Origin: Magnaporthiopsis rhizophila | Lineage: Eukaryota > Ascomycota > Sordariomycetes > Magnaporthales > Magnaporthaceae | Length of the DNA: 64,000 nucleotides | Direction of reading: 5' to 3' | Assembly: GCA_003049465.1 (NCBI GenBank) | Contig: PYSS01000133.1 | Location: 36,036 to 100,035 of the forward strand | Shown: positions 43,929 through 54,841 of the stretch, piece by piece | Layout: each line of letters starts with the position of its first letter | Position numbering within the stretch: position 1 is the first letter of the stretch | Made by a program: the position numbers and the translations under genes | The notes under the pieces: model-generated | The model's input: the letters and a program-made list of their open reading frames with translations, nothing else | What the model was told of the DNA's origin: nothing | The model's database searches: none

Positions 43929-45093
43929 GGCGTTGAGGTCGGCCCAGTGTCGCCGGTCCCTAGGATGGAGTTTGCGGCGAGGCGTGGCCGGCGGAAGCGG
44001 GACGAAAGCGAGAGACAGCAAGAGACATGGCAAAAGTAAAGGAGTTTGCTGGACTGTGTGCAAAGAAAGGCTCGGTCATTTACCTGTCAGACTCGAGTTG
44101 GCGAGATAGAAGTTTAGCGACTCCAGATGACGTGGAGCGTTGGGCAAATAAACACGCCTTTTCCCTTGTTTTTCCTTTGTGCCACCTACCCCCGTTTCTG
44201 GCCGCAAACGCACCACAGCTTCGGACACGCGCCCGTCTTTAATCCCACTAGCAACGCTGTGGCATGGGCGTGCGTGTCCCGTTCAGGCGCATGCCTTTCA
44301 GTCTCCTGAACGCCCAAAGCACCGGGGCAGTTCTACGCCGTTGGGGTAGTCCCGAGTCTTGTTACAACCAGGATGCTGCTGCACCAGTTGGCTGCCGACC
44401 TTATTAGGCTGATGAGTCCTTGCTTCCGATTCCAGGTGTATTACTTATACATTGAGCTCGGAGACTCCACCCCTTGGAATCCGGTCGCCGGATCGGACTG
44501 CAAGGGGGACTGTGGGCAAAACAAAGCTATGCATGTGCTGGCCTTTGGAGTTTCGACGAGGAGAATAAAATACAAGGAAACGAGGGTGTAAGAGAAAAAA
44601 GAAAATAGCAGATAATGATAGTCTCATGAGTTTTTAACACAATTTGGTTGGAATCCTTTCGTTCCAGTTTATAATTAGTTACTTAAACCATTTGAATGCA
44701 TCTGTGTCTTTAAGAACACTCTCCATAAGGTTAGATCCCATGGCCGTTATACGTTATAAGGGAGCAGCCCATGACGCCACAGCTGACTGTTTTGGAAGCG
44801 TCGTTGGGCTGTTTGAAAAGGGACACAAGGTTTTATAAGCCACGTTCAGTCATCAACCACTTGTCCTAACAAGTTAATAAAGCCACGCCTTCCATTGAAT
44901 ATGGGACGTTCCGTATCAGCATATCAGCTACATACACTGAGCTCCAGTAGTAAAAGGTAAGCTCCGTCGAATTCACGGTTTGGTTATGCATGGATTCCAC
45001 GTCGAGCCCCGTTTCCATCCGGTCTTCCGGCAAATCCACTTGGCAGAATCAAAACCCGTTCATAAGGAGACACTCTGAATGGCTAAATCGTCC
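43929..45093. other. Intergenic region, no gene seen
   Basis: About 1.2 kb, noticeably more AT-rich from 44600 onward than neighbouring sequence. No gene or transposon remnant recognised. Confidence 0.4.
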
Positions 45094-45165
45094 GGTCCAG
45101 TGGCAAAATGGCAAGGCGCTTGACTACGAATCAAGAGATTGCAGGTTCGATCCCTGCCTGGATCG
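45094..45165 (+). tRNA. tRNA-Arg (anticodon ACG)
   Basis: A 72-nt intronless cloverleaf. The acceptor stem GGTCCAG pairs with CTGGATC (one G-T), the A box TGGCAAAATGG and B box GGTTCGATCC are present, the anticodon stem TTGA/TCAA encloses the loop CTACGAA with anticodon ACG at 45126-45128, and the T stem is GCAGG/CCTGC. A T-rich stretch (TTCCTTCCTTTTG) follows as terminator. ACG, with inosine at the wobble position, reads CGU/CGC/CGA arginine codons. Confidence 0.95.
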
Positions 45166-46218
45166 TGATAATTCCTTCCTTTTGTAGATTTGCGTGGTGA
45201 TTTTCTTTTCCTTTCTTTCTTCACCTTTATTCCTTTGAACCACGCCGCTTCCCCAATCCTAAATACTTCCGTTTAAATATATCGGGTTATATATTTTTTT
45301 ATAAAGCTCGCTTGTGGAACTCTTTCACCTTACCCTGTTGAAGTGGTTGAAGCTAGAGTGAGGCGTAAGAAGGAATAATCTTGGAACTGCTCTCCCCTTT
45401 CCCTGCCGTTTTATTATGTCATAGTCTTGATAAGGAAGTAGTTCTTGGCGCTGATAGCATCCATTGCTAACTCGCTTGTTTCCCTCAAAGCATTTCTGTC
45501 TCCACTGCGTAGGCGTCGCGAACGAGGGGCTAACCTTGGACGCAACGGAGGGAACCACAGCGGAAACGACGAAACAAACTACGGGCAGCCCAAAAAGACA
45601 TGTGAGATACGAGTAAAATAGGTGTTTTAATTCATCCCGAGTAATTAGCCGGGACTCGTTCCGGGAGGATTTCCATCTGATGGAACCATGGTCAGGATGC
45701 ATCAGACACCAAAAATAACCTTCAACCGACAGCCGAAAGTTGCACCTGACTTTTCTGCCTCCGTGATCCTGGGTTCAGATGCCCCAGCGGGGTATGAATA
45801 ACCTGCCCATATATTATCTCAAATCTGGATCGGTGCAACTGTATATCTTGGTAGACCTGATGTTTCCCCACCTGTCACTGTCACCAACGTCACTAGGTGG
45901 TGCGGGGTCCCATCAGCACTCTCCCCTCATAATCTGTGTTGTCCGCAACCGAGACCAAGGGCGCAGGGTCTAGACGGCGGGATATGTCGTGTCGTGGGTG
46001 GGTAATTAATCTAACTCTATTTACCTTATTTGCACCCGGGTATACGCGACGCGGTGGATTCTTTTCATACATGGTACGTATGCGGCCGCGCCCGTATTGG
46101 ACTAGAGCACGACAACTAATTCCAAATGTAGGATGCTTCAGTTATACCACCCAGGTGCGCCTCGAGGACGGCGCAGTAAATCTGCCCATTCTGCTCAAGG
46201 CAACCATCAGCGACCACC
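45166..46218. other. Intergenic region, no gene seen
   Basis: About 1 kb, AT-rich at 45230-45310. It includes the presumed promoter of the beta-lactamase-fold gene. No coding feature is supported. Confidence 0.4.
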
Positions 46219-48273
46219 ATGGTGTGGTCTACAGCAAAGACAACCTTACTGGTTGGCGCGCCTCTAGCGTGCCTACTTCTAGGCCTCGTATCTGGCGCGC
46301 CGCTCAACTGCCCCATCCATGGCCCGGCCTACCCTAAGCCACGCCGGTTGGCTGAGTGGCCGACTATGCAAGCCGCGTTCCGGACGCTCAACGACAAGTT
46401 CTCGGAGCAGGCCGCGAGCTCTGAGGGCACCATCACGTCCTTCTCGGTTGAGCTTTGGGCGGCCGATGATCGTGATGGTAGGGCGTCCTTCTCCTTCCAC
46501 CACACCGCCCGTAATCTCGCCAACATGAACTCGACGGGGGTCAAGAAGGTCGACGGGGATACGGTGTACAGGATTGGCAGCCTGACCAAGGTTTACACCG
46601 TCTTCACGTGGCTGGTGGCGGTCGGCGACCGGCACTGGCGGCAGCCCATTGTCGACCTGGTACCGGAGCTGGCAGAGATCGCGGCGTCCCACGGCCATCG
46701 GGTGGAAATGGACCCGATCATGACGGTCAACTGGAAAGAAATCACAGTGGGCGATCTGGCGGGGCAGCTTGCTGGTCTTGTTCACGGCTGTAGGTGTCCC
46801 TGGACCTTTGCCTGCTCCTGCTTAGGGTCCAGACAAACAAATTCTGACCGAACCGCCACAGACGCAGGACTGGGCGAGGTGACGCAGCAATTCGATAACA
46901 AAACGAGAGCGGCATTGGGGTTCCCGCCCATTTCGCCAGAAGACATACCGCCTTGCGGGACGTACACCCTGTGCAACCGGAAGCGTGAGTGCCACGAGAC
47001 GCGACCCCCTTGGCGTTGTGATGCTGATCAATGGAGGGCATATTTCTTGACAGAGTTCTTCGAGGGCATGCGAAAGCTTCCTCCACAGTATGGGCCGTCG
47101 GCTGCGACTGTGTACTCGGACCTTTCGTTCCAGATACTGGCGTATGCGCTCGAGGGACTCACGGGAAGATCGTACAAGGACGTGCTCCAAAACTCGGTGT
47201 TGCAGCCTCTAGGTCTAAATCGAACCTACCTCTTCAAGCCGGAGGACGACTCTGTCGGCATCATACCAGCCAACGCAAGCAATGCCGGATCGACCAGCTG
47301 GCCGTTGAGCATTGGGGAGTCGGCGCCGTGAGTAGACCCCGATCCTAACTCAGGAAGGGCCGAGTGCCGGCGCTTGGGAGGAAAATAAAAAAAAGTTGGT
47401 ATGCTGACCCATGCTGCGCCGACACCGCAAAAACGAAACAGCACTGGAAATATGTACTCGTCGCCGTCGGACCTCTCACGAACGGGGCGGGCGATACTCT
47501 CGTCAAAGCTCATGACCCGGGCAACGACGTTGCGATGGCTGAAGCCGGCGTCCATGACTTCGGAGCTGATTGCGGCGGTAGGGTATCCGTGGGGAGTGCG
47601 GCGGATCGACATGTCGCGGTCACCCAACTACAAGCGGGTGACGGACGCGTACAACAAGGCTGGGCGGATCGGGTCGTACGCGGCACTGTTGGCGATGCTG
47701 CCCGACTTCGACGCCGGCTTCAGCGTGATGCTGGCGGGCAACTCGCTCATCGGCAACCCTACCTTCAGCTGGGCCGACACCATGGGTGAGGTGCTGGTCC
47801 CAGCGCTGGAGCAGACGGCGCGCGAGCAGGCGCAGGCGACGTACGGCGGGCGGTACACGGCGGTTGGCGGTGGCGTCAACTCTAGCCTCGAGATCCGCAC
47901 GTCGCCAGACCGCCTCGGACTGGGCGTCTACGGCTGGATCAGCAACGGGACCGACATGCAGACGGTGTCGTTTATGGTGCTGAACGGGTTCACGCGGCCG
48001 ACAAACCCAAGCATCCGGCTGTTCCCCTCTGGGCTCGAGTCGCCGCGGCCGGGCGGGGGCAGGAAGGTGGGGTTCAGAGCCCTGTTCGAGGACCTGACCG
48101 GGCAGGCGACCAACCTCATGTTCTCGACCGACTGCGGCACCTGGGTGACGACCACGAGCGTCGTTGTAGGCCAGATTCCGCTGGACCAGTTTGCCTTCAA
48201 TCTCGACGCCAACGGCAAGGTCGAAAGCGTCGAGCCCATGGCGTTGCGGATTGCGCTGGCCAAGGAAACGTGA
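46219..48273 (+). CDS. Secreted beta-lactamase-related protein (penicillin-binding-protein-like serine hydrolase)
   Basis: Four exons (46219-46789, 46862-46984, 47054-47327, 47442-48273) join in phase to about 599 residues. An N-terminal signal peptide (LLVGAPLACLLLGLVSG) precedes the beta-lactamase/transpeptidase fold. The catalytic SxxK motif is SLTK (Ser121, Lys124), in YRIGSLTKVYTVFTWLV, and the second motif is YSD (Tyr252) in VYSDLSFQILAYALEG, equivalent to YxN. The segment GNMYSSPSDLSRTGRAIL is the conserved region before the third motif. The C-terminal domain (from about residue 440) is a beta-rich extension common in fungal family members. Such fungal proteins usually act as esterases or lactonases rather than on antibiotics. 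The next gene, a flavin monooxygenase on the same strand, is a possible partner. Confidence 0.88.
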
Positions 48274-48833
48274 TTGTACGAGCAGTTGTCAGAAGCAAAA
48301 GGCATGGAAAAGCCCGGAGTGAGAGTGTCCGTATTTGGCCAATGATTGGCAGGCGCATGCAGGGTCCGATCTCTTCCCGCGTCCTGCCGCATTCTGTGGC
48401 TTGTTTGTTTTTAGCGGTGAATTTTAGTCCAATCCCGCTACTTTCTCCCAGTGTTCAGGTGGGCCAACCGCACAGACTGAGGTTTGCAGCACATGTTTCC
48501 AATTCCAACGGCTCGAAAAATGTGACGGCTGGATAAACCACCTGCCACTTTTGTACTTGCTTGCGAGACATCCCGTCGGACTCCCTCGCTCGCATTTGCG
48601 GCTGAAACTTGGCACTAGCACGTTTATGCCTCCTTTTCCCTGCTGTTTGCCCCGCACGTCAAAATATCATCAGACCGCTCGTTTCGCGCGACTGTTTTTC
48701 GTCGATATAACAGAGCTACCATCTTGCCCCAAGTATCATCAGTCTCGAGGAGAGCTCCAGTGGCCTGAGGCCTCGTAATCCCACCAACATCCAGTCCACT
48801 AAGAGTACGAGGCGCCAGGCCCACAAACAGAAC
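48274..48833. promoter_or_regulatory. Promoter region of the flavin monooxygenase gene
   Basis: About 560 bp between two co-oriented genes. It must hold the terminator of the beta-lactamase-fold gene and the promoter of the monooxygenase. No specific motif could be assigned. Confidence 0.4.
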
Positions 48834-50402
48834 ATGCCCGCCATAACTACCGAGGGCGCTGGAGGCCCTGCCGATGTGGAGGAGCTGGACGTGCTGATCA
48901 TCGGCGCGGGCCTCTCCGGCATCAACAGCGCATATCGCCTCAGGGAGGCCTTTCCGGACGTCCGCTATGCCATCCTCGAGCGGCGCGAGGTCACAGGCGG
49001 CACCTGGAGCTTCTGGAAGTTCCCCGGTATCCGCTCCGACAGCACTCTCGCCCTTTTTGGGATGCCATGGCACCCCTGGCCCCACGGCACCGACTTCGCC
49101 TCGGCCGAGCTGATCAACGAGTACATTGCCGACGCCGCTGCGAGCCAGGGCATCGATAAGCACATCCGCCTCGGCCACGACGTGCAGGACTTCTCCTGGT
49201 CCAGTGAGGAGCAGCGCTGGACGCTGACGGTCAAGGTTCGCGCTGCTGGCGGCCAAACTGTCATGCGCCTCTTCAAGGCCTCGTGGGTGTTCATGTGCAG
49301 CGGCTATTACGACTATGACAGCCCCCGCAAGGCCGAAATCCCCGGCCTCGATAAGTTCGCCGGCCAGGTCGTCCACCCACAGTTTTGGGACCCGGAAAAG
49401 GTCAACTACCGTGGCAAGCGTGTCGTCATTGTTGGCTCCGGCGCCACCGCCGTCACGCTCTTCCCCAGCCTGGCCGAGGAGGCGTCCCACGTGACGATGC
49501 TCCAGCGCAGCCCGACTTACGTCTTGGCCTTGCCCTCGCGCGACAGCTGGACGACAAGGCTCCGGAACTGGCTCGGCCACGATATCGGCGGGCGCATCGA
49601 CTGGTGGCGCCGAATCTTGCTCGAGTTCCTGTTTGTCCAGTTCCTACTGAATTTCCCCAACGCCGGCCGCAGGGTGATCACCAAAGAAGCGAAGCGGCGC
49701 CTGCCCAAGGACTACCCGGTCGACGTCCATTTCAACCCCCGCTATAACCCTTTCGAGCAGCGCCTGTGCTTCTGTCCCAATGCCGACTTTTTCAAGGCTT
49801 TGTCCCAGCCCAACTGCGAGGTTGTGACTGCCACCATTGAAACATGCGATACGTACGGCATAAAGCTCCAGCCAGGCCAGCAACCCAATGAAGAGCACAA
49901 CTACAAGCCGCCCGCACGGATCGACGCCGACATCATAGTCACCGCCACAGGGCTGCACATGCAGCTTCTCGGCGGGCGCGTGCCCATCATCGACGGCGTC
50001 CCGCATCCCGTCAACGAGCGTTATGTTTGGCGTTCATGTATGCTGGACGGTATTCCCAACGCCTGCGCTATCATGGGTTACACTGCCGGCACCTGGACAC
50101 CTGGCGCCGACATCCACGTCAAGACGGCTCTCAAGGTCATGAAGCAGCAGCGCAAACTCGGCGCGACCTCGGTCGTCCCTCACATCGAGCCTTCGGAGAG
50201 GCAACAGATGCCCAAACTCCCCGTCATGCCCAACAACTCGACGTACATCCTCGAGGGCAACGCCAGGATGCCCATGTCCGCGGGCAGAGACCCCTGGCGG
50301 AATGGACAGAACTGGTGGGCAGATTCCTTGGCGTTGTGGTTCCGCAATGTGACGACGGGTTTGCGCTATAACGTCCCTGCTGCTAAGAGGAAGTCAATTT
50401 GA
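48834..50402 (+). CDS. FAD-dependent monooxygenase, flavin-containing/Baeyer-Villiger type
   Basis: Intronless, 522 residues. The FAD-binding Rossmann motif IIGAGLSGINSAYR lies at residues 22-35 and the NADPH-binding VVIVGSGATAV near residues 197-207. Between them is FAGQVVHPQFW (Phe175 to His181), which fits the FxGxxxHxxxW fingerprint of flavin-containing and Baeyer-Villiger monooxygenases. ATG of a late motif appears as IIVTATGLHMQLLGG. Its ERREVTGGTWSFWKFPGIRSD segment resembles bacterial and fungal enzymes that oxidise long-chain or cyclic ketones. The reaction is insertion of one oxygen from O2 using NADPH; the substrate is unknown. No signal peptide or clear membrane anchor is visible. 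It is co-oriented with the beta-lactamase-fold gene and convergent with the trypsin-like protease gene. Confidence 0.9.
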   Translation: MPAITTEGAGGPADVEELDVLIIGAGLSGINSAYRLREAFPDVRYAILERREVTGGTWSFWKFPGIRSDSTLALFGMPWHPWPHGTDFASAELINEYIADAAASQGIDKHIRLGHDVQDFSWSSEEQRWTLTVKVRAAGGQTVMRLFKASWVFMCSGYYDYDSPRKAEIPGLDKFAGQVVHPQFWDPEKVNYRGKRVVIVGSGATAVTLFPSLAEEASHVTMLQRSPTYVLALPSRDSWTTRLRNWLGHDIGGRIDWWRRILLEFLFVQFLLNFPNAGRRVITKEAKRRLPKDYPVDVHFNPRYNPFEQRLCFCPNADFFKALSQPNCEVVTATIETCDTYGIKLQPGQQPNEEHNYKPPARIDADIIVTATGLHMQLLGGRVPIIDGVPHPVNERYVWRSCMLDGIPNACAIMGYTAGTWTPGADIHVKTALKVMKQQRKLGATSVVPHIEPSERQQMPKLPVMPNNSTYILEGNARMPMSAGRDPWRNGQNWWADSLALWFRNVTTGLRYNVPAAKRKSI

Positions 50403-50707
50403 GCTGGAGCCTATGCTGGTCACAAGTATTCGGCCTTTAGGGTCGAACGGGGTTCCCTACTTTGTGTTCATGGCCCTATGAAATATCTAGCTTTCTTTCA
50501 TGATTTCCACAATGAAGGGGGATTTCAGCCATTCAGCATAACCAACTAACGTCTGCGTTCTATATCCAAACTGATGTCTTCTACAATACAGAGCGAGATG
50601 CCGATAATTAAGGACATATTATAGTGAGTCCACAGGAGAACAATTACACGCCGCCATCATCCGAGCACTCAAATCAACTCTTCACATCTCCCCGGCCGTC
50701 AACAAAC
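50403..50707. other. Short convergent intergenic region
   Basis: About 300 bp between the 3' ends of the monooxygenase and protease genes; AT-richer than the genes, consistent with two 3' UTRs. Confidence 0.45.
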
Positions 50708-51714
50708 TCAAGGGAAGTCCTTACGCGCCTTGACGATGGCATTGATGAGGGTGCTGCCGTGCGAAGCAATCGCGCGGACACCCTTGACGGCACCGACGTG
50801 CACTCCGTACTGGTAGGCGCCGCCGTCCTGGTTCAGCCAGATGGGACCACCCGACTGGCCGCCGAAGCTGTCGACGGTAGTCTCCAGAGCGCCGCCCTCG
50901 CTGCTGCCGCACCCGGTCGTCTTCTTGACCTTGAAGCCGTTGTGCGAGTACGGGAGCTGGCCGCTGCCGCTCTTGTCCTGGGGGTAGCCGTACTGTGAGA
51001 TATCAAGTTAGCAGTTGTCTTTTTGAGGAAGAGTGTGGGAAAGAGAGTAGAGCTTACGTTCCACCAGTCGAGGTTGGCGTTGGACATGGCATTCGTCACG
51101 GCACGGAAGCCAAGGAAACCACGGTTCGGCTTGGTGCGCAGGATGAGCAGCGCCCAGTCGTTCTTCCAGCCGCACCCGCCGTTGTCCTCGTTCTTCCCGC
51201 CCAGGCTGATGGTCTGGCTGACGTCATAGCCGCCCAGGCGCTCCGAGTTGTAGTAGGCCGGCTGGAAGCGGTACGAGCCGCCGGACTTGAGGCAGTGGCG
51301 GGCCATGAGGACGACGCGGGGGCCGACGAGCGAGCCCGAGCACCACGACTGCGAGCCGGACCAGGTGATGCGGACGCGGCCCATGGCGCCGAAGGGATAG
51401 GCGGTGCTGGTGCGCAGCACGCGCTCGTCCTTGCCGATCTGGCGCGCGTCCAGGGAGGGGCCGGCGCCGGCCGTGCTGCCGGACGGCACCGCCTCGGTGG
51501 CGTTGCCGCCGCCGGCGATGATGTCGTCGACGGACCAGGTCAGACCCTCGGGGACGGACACGCTGCTCGCCTTGAAGGAGTTGACGTTGTCCAGGGGGAT
51601 GGGCTCGGGCAGCGAGACGACGACGCCGTCCGAGTCCTTGCGCGGGGCCACGGCGGCGGCGCCCGCACAGGCGGCGAGCGCCACGGACGAGACGAACATG
51701 GAGGTGAAATGCAT
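50708..51714 (-). CDS. Secreted trypsin-like serine protease (S1 family, glutamyl-endopeptidase-like)
   Basis: Exons 51714-51058 and 50992-50708 (intron GTAAGC..TCACAG, phase 0) give 313 residues. The start is the ATG at 51714, directly before a signal peptide (FVSSVALAACAGAAA). A propeptide of about 90 residues precedes the protease domain. The triad is His140 in LMARHCL, Asp186 in KNDWALL and Ser266 in FGGQSGGPIW. Cys125-Cys141 would form the disulphide framing the catalytic His. The compact single-domain form with SQSWCSGSLVGPR resembles bacterial-type (S1B) glutamyl endopeptidases, but specificity is not proven by sequence. A minisatellite lies just upstream in the promoter. Confidence 0.88.
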
Positions 51715-53921
51715 GATGAGAGATTGGCGCCGTTTCTGGCTAGGCACGTGAGAGTGGCTTTTGGGATCCTGAGAAGCGAAGGCGGAAGAAGAAGTGAGTG
51801 TTCAGAGGCAGAAGAAAGAAGTGAGTGTCCAGAGGCAGAAGAAAGAAGTGAGTGTTCAGAGGCCGATGCTTCCCTGGTGAGACAAAAGTCTTGTTCACGG
51901 AGCTCTGGGGAGGAAAGACGGCGCTTTTATACCGCTGCCCTCATCCCCTATTCTCCAGCAAAGACTCCTGCCATAGCTGCGGAACCGTTGAGGCCATCAT
52001 CATGCATCCTGTCGTATTCGGGCCTAGCAAGGCAGCAATACAGAAACGCACCAACCACAGCCAAGTACTGATGCTTTTTTCGCATGTGTGCCTGGCCGGA
52101 TGAGGCTATTCCGCCCTCCGAACAGGGGGCCGTCGTCCCAGAACCAACAGTTTATCGCCGAGTGAAATTCCTACCCTAACGCGAAGGCTTGAAAGGATGG
52201 TTCATGCGCTGCCACTGCAGCCAAGCCTGCGAGTTGCAGCCAATCGCCGGCGGGCCGGACCCCGGATCGGTCGAGACCCAGGGGCTCCAGGGCGGAGAGC
52301 TGAAGACATTTAGGATTCGTGGTAGGATCCGAGCCTAGGAGCGGTCATCACTGCCACCACAAAGAGTGCTTGGCCTCGACGCTACTGCTTACGTGATCGG
52401 TCACGGGGACGGCCTGATCAAAACAGCCTCAAGCCGCAATGAATTTCCGATCGGGCTCCTGCCGGTTCTGCTCAGGGGCTCGCACGCCTTGTAGGATCAT
52501 CATTGGGTGTCCTGCGCATACGATGTGGAAATTTTCGTGTTGAGGATCTCACCAGCAGCAAATCGAGAGTGGGGGCGCAGCAAAACGGCTAGTTTTGTGG
52601 GCGTAGGCTGAGGTTGCTCCTTTGGCAGGCATCAGCTTACACCCCAATCTGGCATCGCGTTGCGCCGTATAGGGCTGGGAGCCCATCGTCGATTTCATTG
52701 GCGCAACATCATGAGTCAGTAGAATTACCTCCGTGGCTGCTGCTTTTGACTGCATACTGCATACATCTCGCTCTCAGCCTCGGAGCAACTGAGAACACAG
52801 GGGAAATTATCGCCGGGCTGGGACCAACTGGATTCCTTTATTGAGATGACTACCGTGCTCTACGCTTCGATGGCCGTGAAAGTCGTTGATTGCGTATGGG
52901 ATGCGGTAACTCTCCTATGGTCTACGAATGCCTTGGTGTAAAGGTCCTTGTTGGGCGCATCCCTCGTGATAGCTCCCAGGCGAGCCTTCCCATCCCCGAC
53001 GTCGATGGACGCTTAGGCCTAGATGACAACACCTCGGCCCAGCTTCTCGAGCACAGAGCCAAGCGGCGCAATGCGAGGAACAGTTCTCTCGTCACCCAAG
53101 TAGGCGGCTTATGCTGGGTGAACCGACAACCGGAGTTGTGCCGATGACCAGGAACAGACAACACCCGGGCATAGCCACGGCGGATCGGGGTCGTCACAGG
53201 GGTCACCAGTCGACGGACCGCACCAGTCGGGTGGGTCGTCCCCCAAGGACGGATCCGGCTCGGAGCAGCGCTCGGCGAGATTTCAGTCGCCGCAGGGATC
53301 GCCCTGCCCTTTATAGGGGATTGTCGCATAGGCGCCAGTCGGACCTGAGCTGGTCCGACAGATGGCCCCAACCAGCCGTCAGCCCCAGACAGGTATTATG
53401 CATTGCTTTCTTTGCGTATGGATCAGTGTCGTGAGGAGTTCCCACCGGACCTCGCCAGCGTCGCAATGCAGCCGCAGGTTACAAGGCTTCATCTATGTGG
53501 CACGCAAGATTCTCTAACTAGTAAAGATGCGGAAAGATGGTCTGCGCAGTGAGCCGGGTGGAGTGCTTGGGCTCCCGAAGTATTGGCGCCGTCGGCGCCT
53601 CTGGTATGCAAGTGTGGATCTTGGGTCTGTCAGGCGGGGGACGCACCGATCAATCCACCCCGATCCCCAAAAAAAAGGGTTAAGCCGTAGGCATCCCACT
53701 ACCGACACAATCGCTGCCAAACATCTCAAGTTTAGCTTTCTTAAGGGTAAAATGAGGCGAGTATTGTTTTCTTAACAGTTTGGGTTGATTTGATGTTAAT
53801 TCAATCCAAAGGAGCGGGTTTGGTAGGAAAAAAAGTGTACCGTTTAATTGCTGTGCTGCGCACTCTTTTTTTTTCACCTGCCTGCTCGCTTTCTGCCGCC
53901 ATCGTCCAGGGCACGCACACA
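51715..53921. other. Long intergenic region with a possible unidentified remnant
   Basis: About 2.2 kb. Besides the minisatellite, the minus strand between about 53000 and 52870 reads as a protein-like end (GDGKARLGAITRDAPNKDLY, then TKAFVDHRRVTASHT) that stops at about 52866 and is preceded in frame by two stops near 53020. I do not recognise it. The rest shows no feature. Confidence 0.35.
51791..51871. repeat. Minisatellite, 27-bp unit, three copies
   Basis: The unit starts GAAGTGAGTG and continues TTCAGAGGCAGAAGAAA; copies begin at 51791, 51818 and 51845, with one T/C change in the second and divergence at the end of the third. It lies 80-160 bp upstream of the protease start codon, within its promoter or leader. 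Confidence 0.92.
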
Positions 53922-54841
53922 ATGTACGAAATTGGGCAAACTCTTTCTTTGCAGCTCATCCCAGCCAGGGTGACAGTCGAAGCCCGTATCCATGACTTGC
54001 CTGTTAATTTTTGCTCAGTGCTGGGATAGTTGTGGATATCCCGTCACAGCCTCCCTCCCTGGACCTCCCCAGCAGAGCGTTCCTGAAACTTTACGACCAC
54101 CGCTGCGCCAGCCAGTACCGCAGTGAACAGAAGCTTGGAGACCGGACCCCCGAGGTAGAAAAGCAGCTGCTCAATCTTTCCAGAAGCGGCGAGGCGTCAA
54201 CCTTCCTGCAGAGGTATCGCAGCGACCCAGACTACGACTTCGCCACATGGAGCAGCGCACAGAAGGAGGCCTCTCTGTGGGATGATCTGAAGGGCGACTT
54301 CGAGATGGAGGCAAGCGTCTACGAGGAGCCGCGCGAGCACCAGGGTCACCTCATCCCCCGGCTCTATTCCAAAGTCGAGTATTTCACCAATCCGGCGGAT
54401 GGCGAGCCGCTCGGCGACACGCCCGAGCTGTTCACCGTGCCAGGCATTGTCCTGGAATACATCGACGGCTTCCGCATGTCGGACCTGCCCAAGCATGTCG
54501 ACCGCTCCGAGTGGAACTATGTCGTCTCGCGAGCGGTGCAGGTTACGGGGGCGGTCCTCAACAAGAGCAGGGTCCTCAACAAGGACGTCAGGCCAGACAA
54601 TATGCTTGTCACCAGGGACGAGACCGCTGAGCGCGGCTACCGGCTCGTCATGATCGACTTTGGTTGCTGCGAGCTGAGGGAGGAGGGCATGTCCGACGGG
54701 GAGTGGGGTAGGGAGAAGAACGGCTGGGACGAGGAGGGTGCGATGGGAGAGATCATGAAGATCAAGTTGAAGGAGGCCGGCTTCCAACTGGAGTATGACC
54801 GCCCGCGAACGTGGGCAGCATTTGCAGACAGAGAGGTGTAG
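53922..54841 (+). CDS. Protein-kinase-fold protein (atypical, phosphotransferase-like), apparent frameshift
   Basis: The main frame from about 54014 to 54841 encodes a protein-kinase-like fold: LPSRAFLKLYDHRCASQY (strand with the lysine), IVLEYIDGFRMSDLP (hinge), VLNKDVRPDNMLVTRD (catalytic-loop equivalent of HxDxxxxN) and YRLVMIDFGCCELREE (DFG-like). It belongs to a poorly characterised fungal group. Its frame has no ATG near the start. An upstream frame from ATG 53922 (MYEIGQTLSLQLIPARVTVE) reads into it but is one base out of phase at the GGG run 54023-54025; one additional G would join them. It is either a sequence error or an inactivated gene. Activity as a true protein kinase is uncertain because the glycine loop is absent. 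Confidence 0.7.

Noticed and set aside
51791..51871. CRISPR-like array
   Set aside because: The repeats are directly tandem without spacers and the genome is fungal.
53111..53434. A 107-codon plus-strand frame
   Set aside because: Arg/Ser/Pro-rich with no hydrophobic core or recognisable motif; typical of chance open frames in GC-rich sequence.
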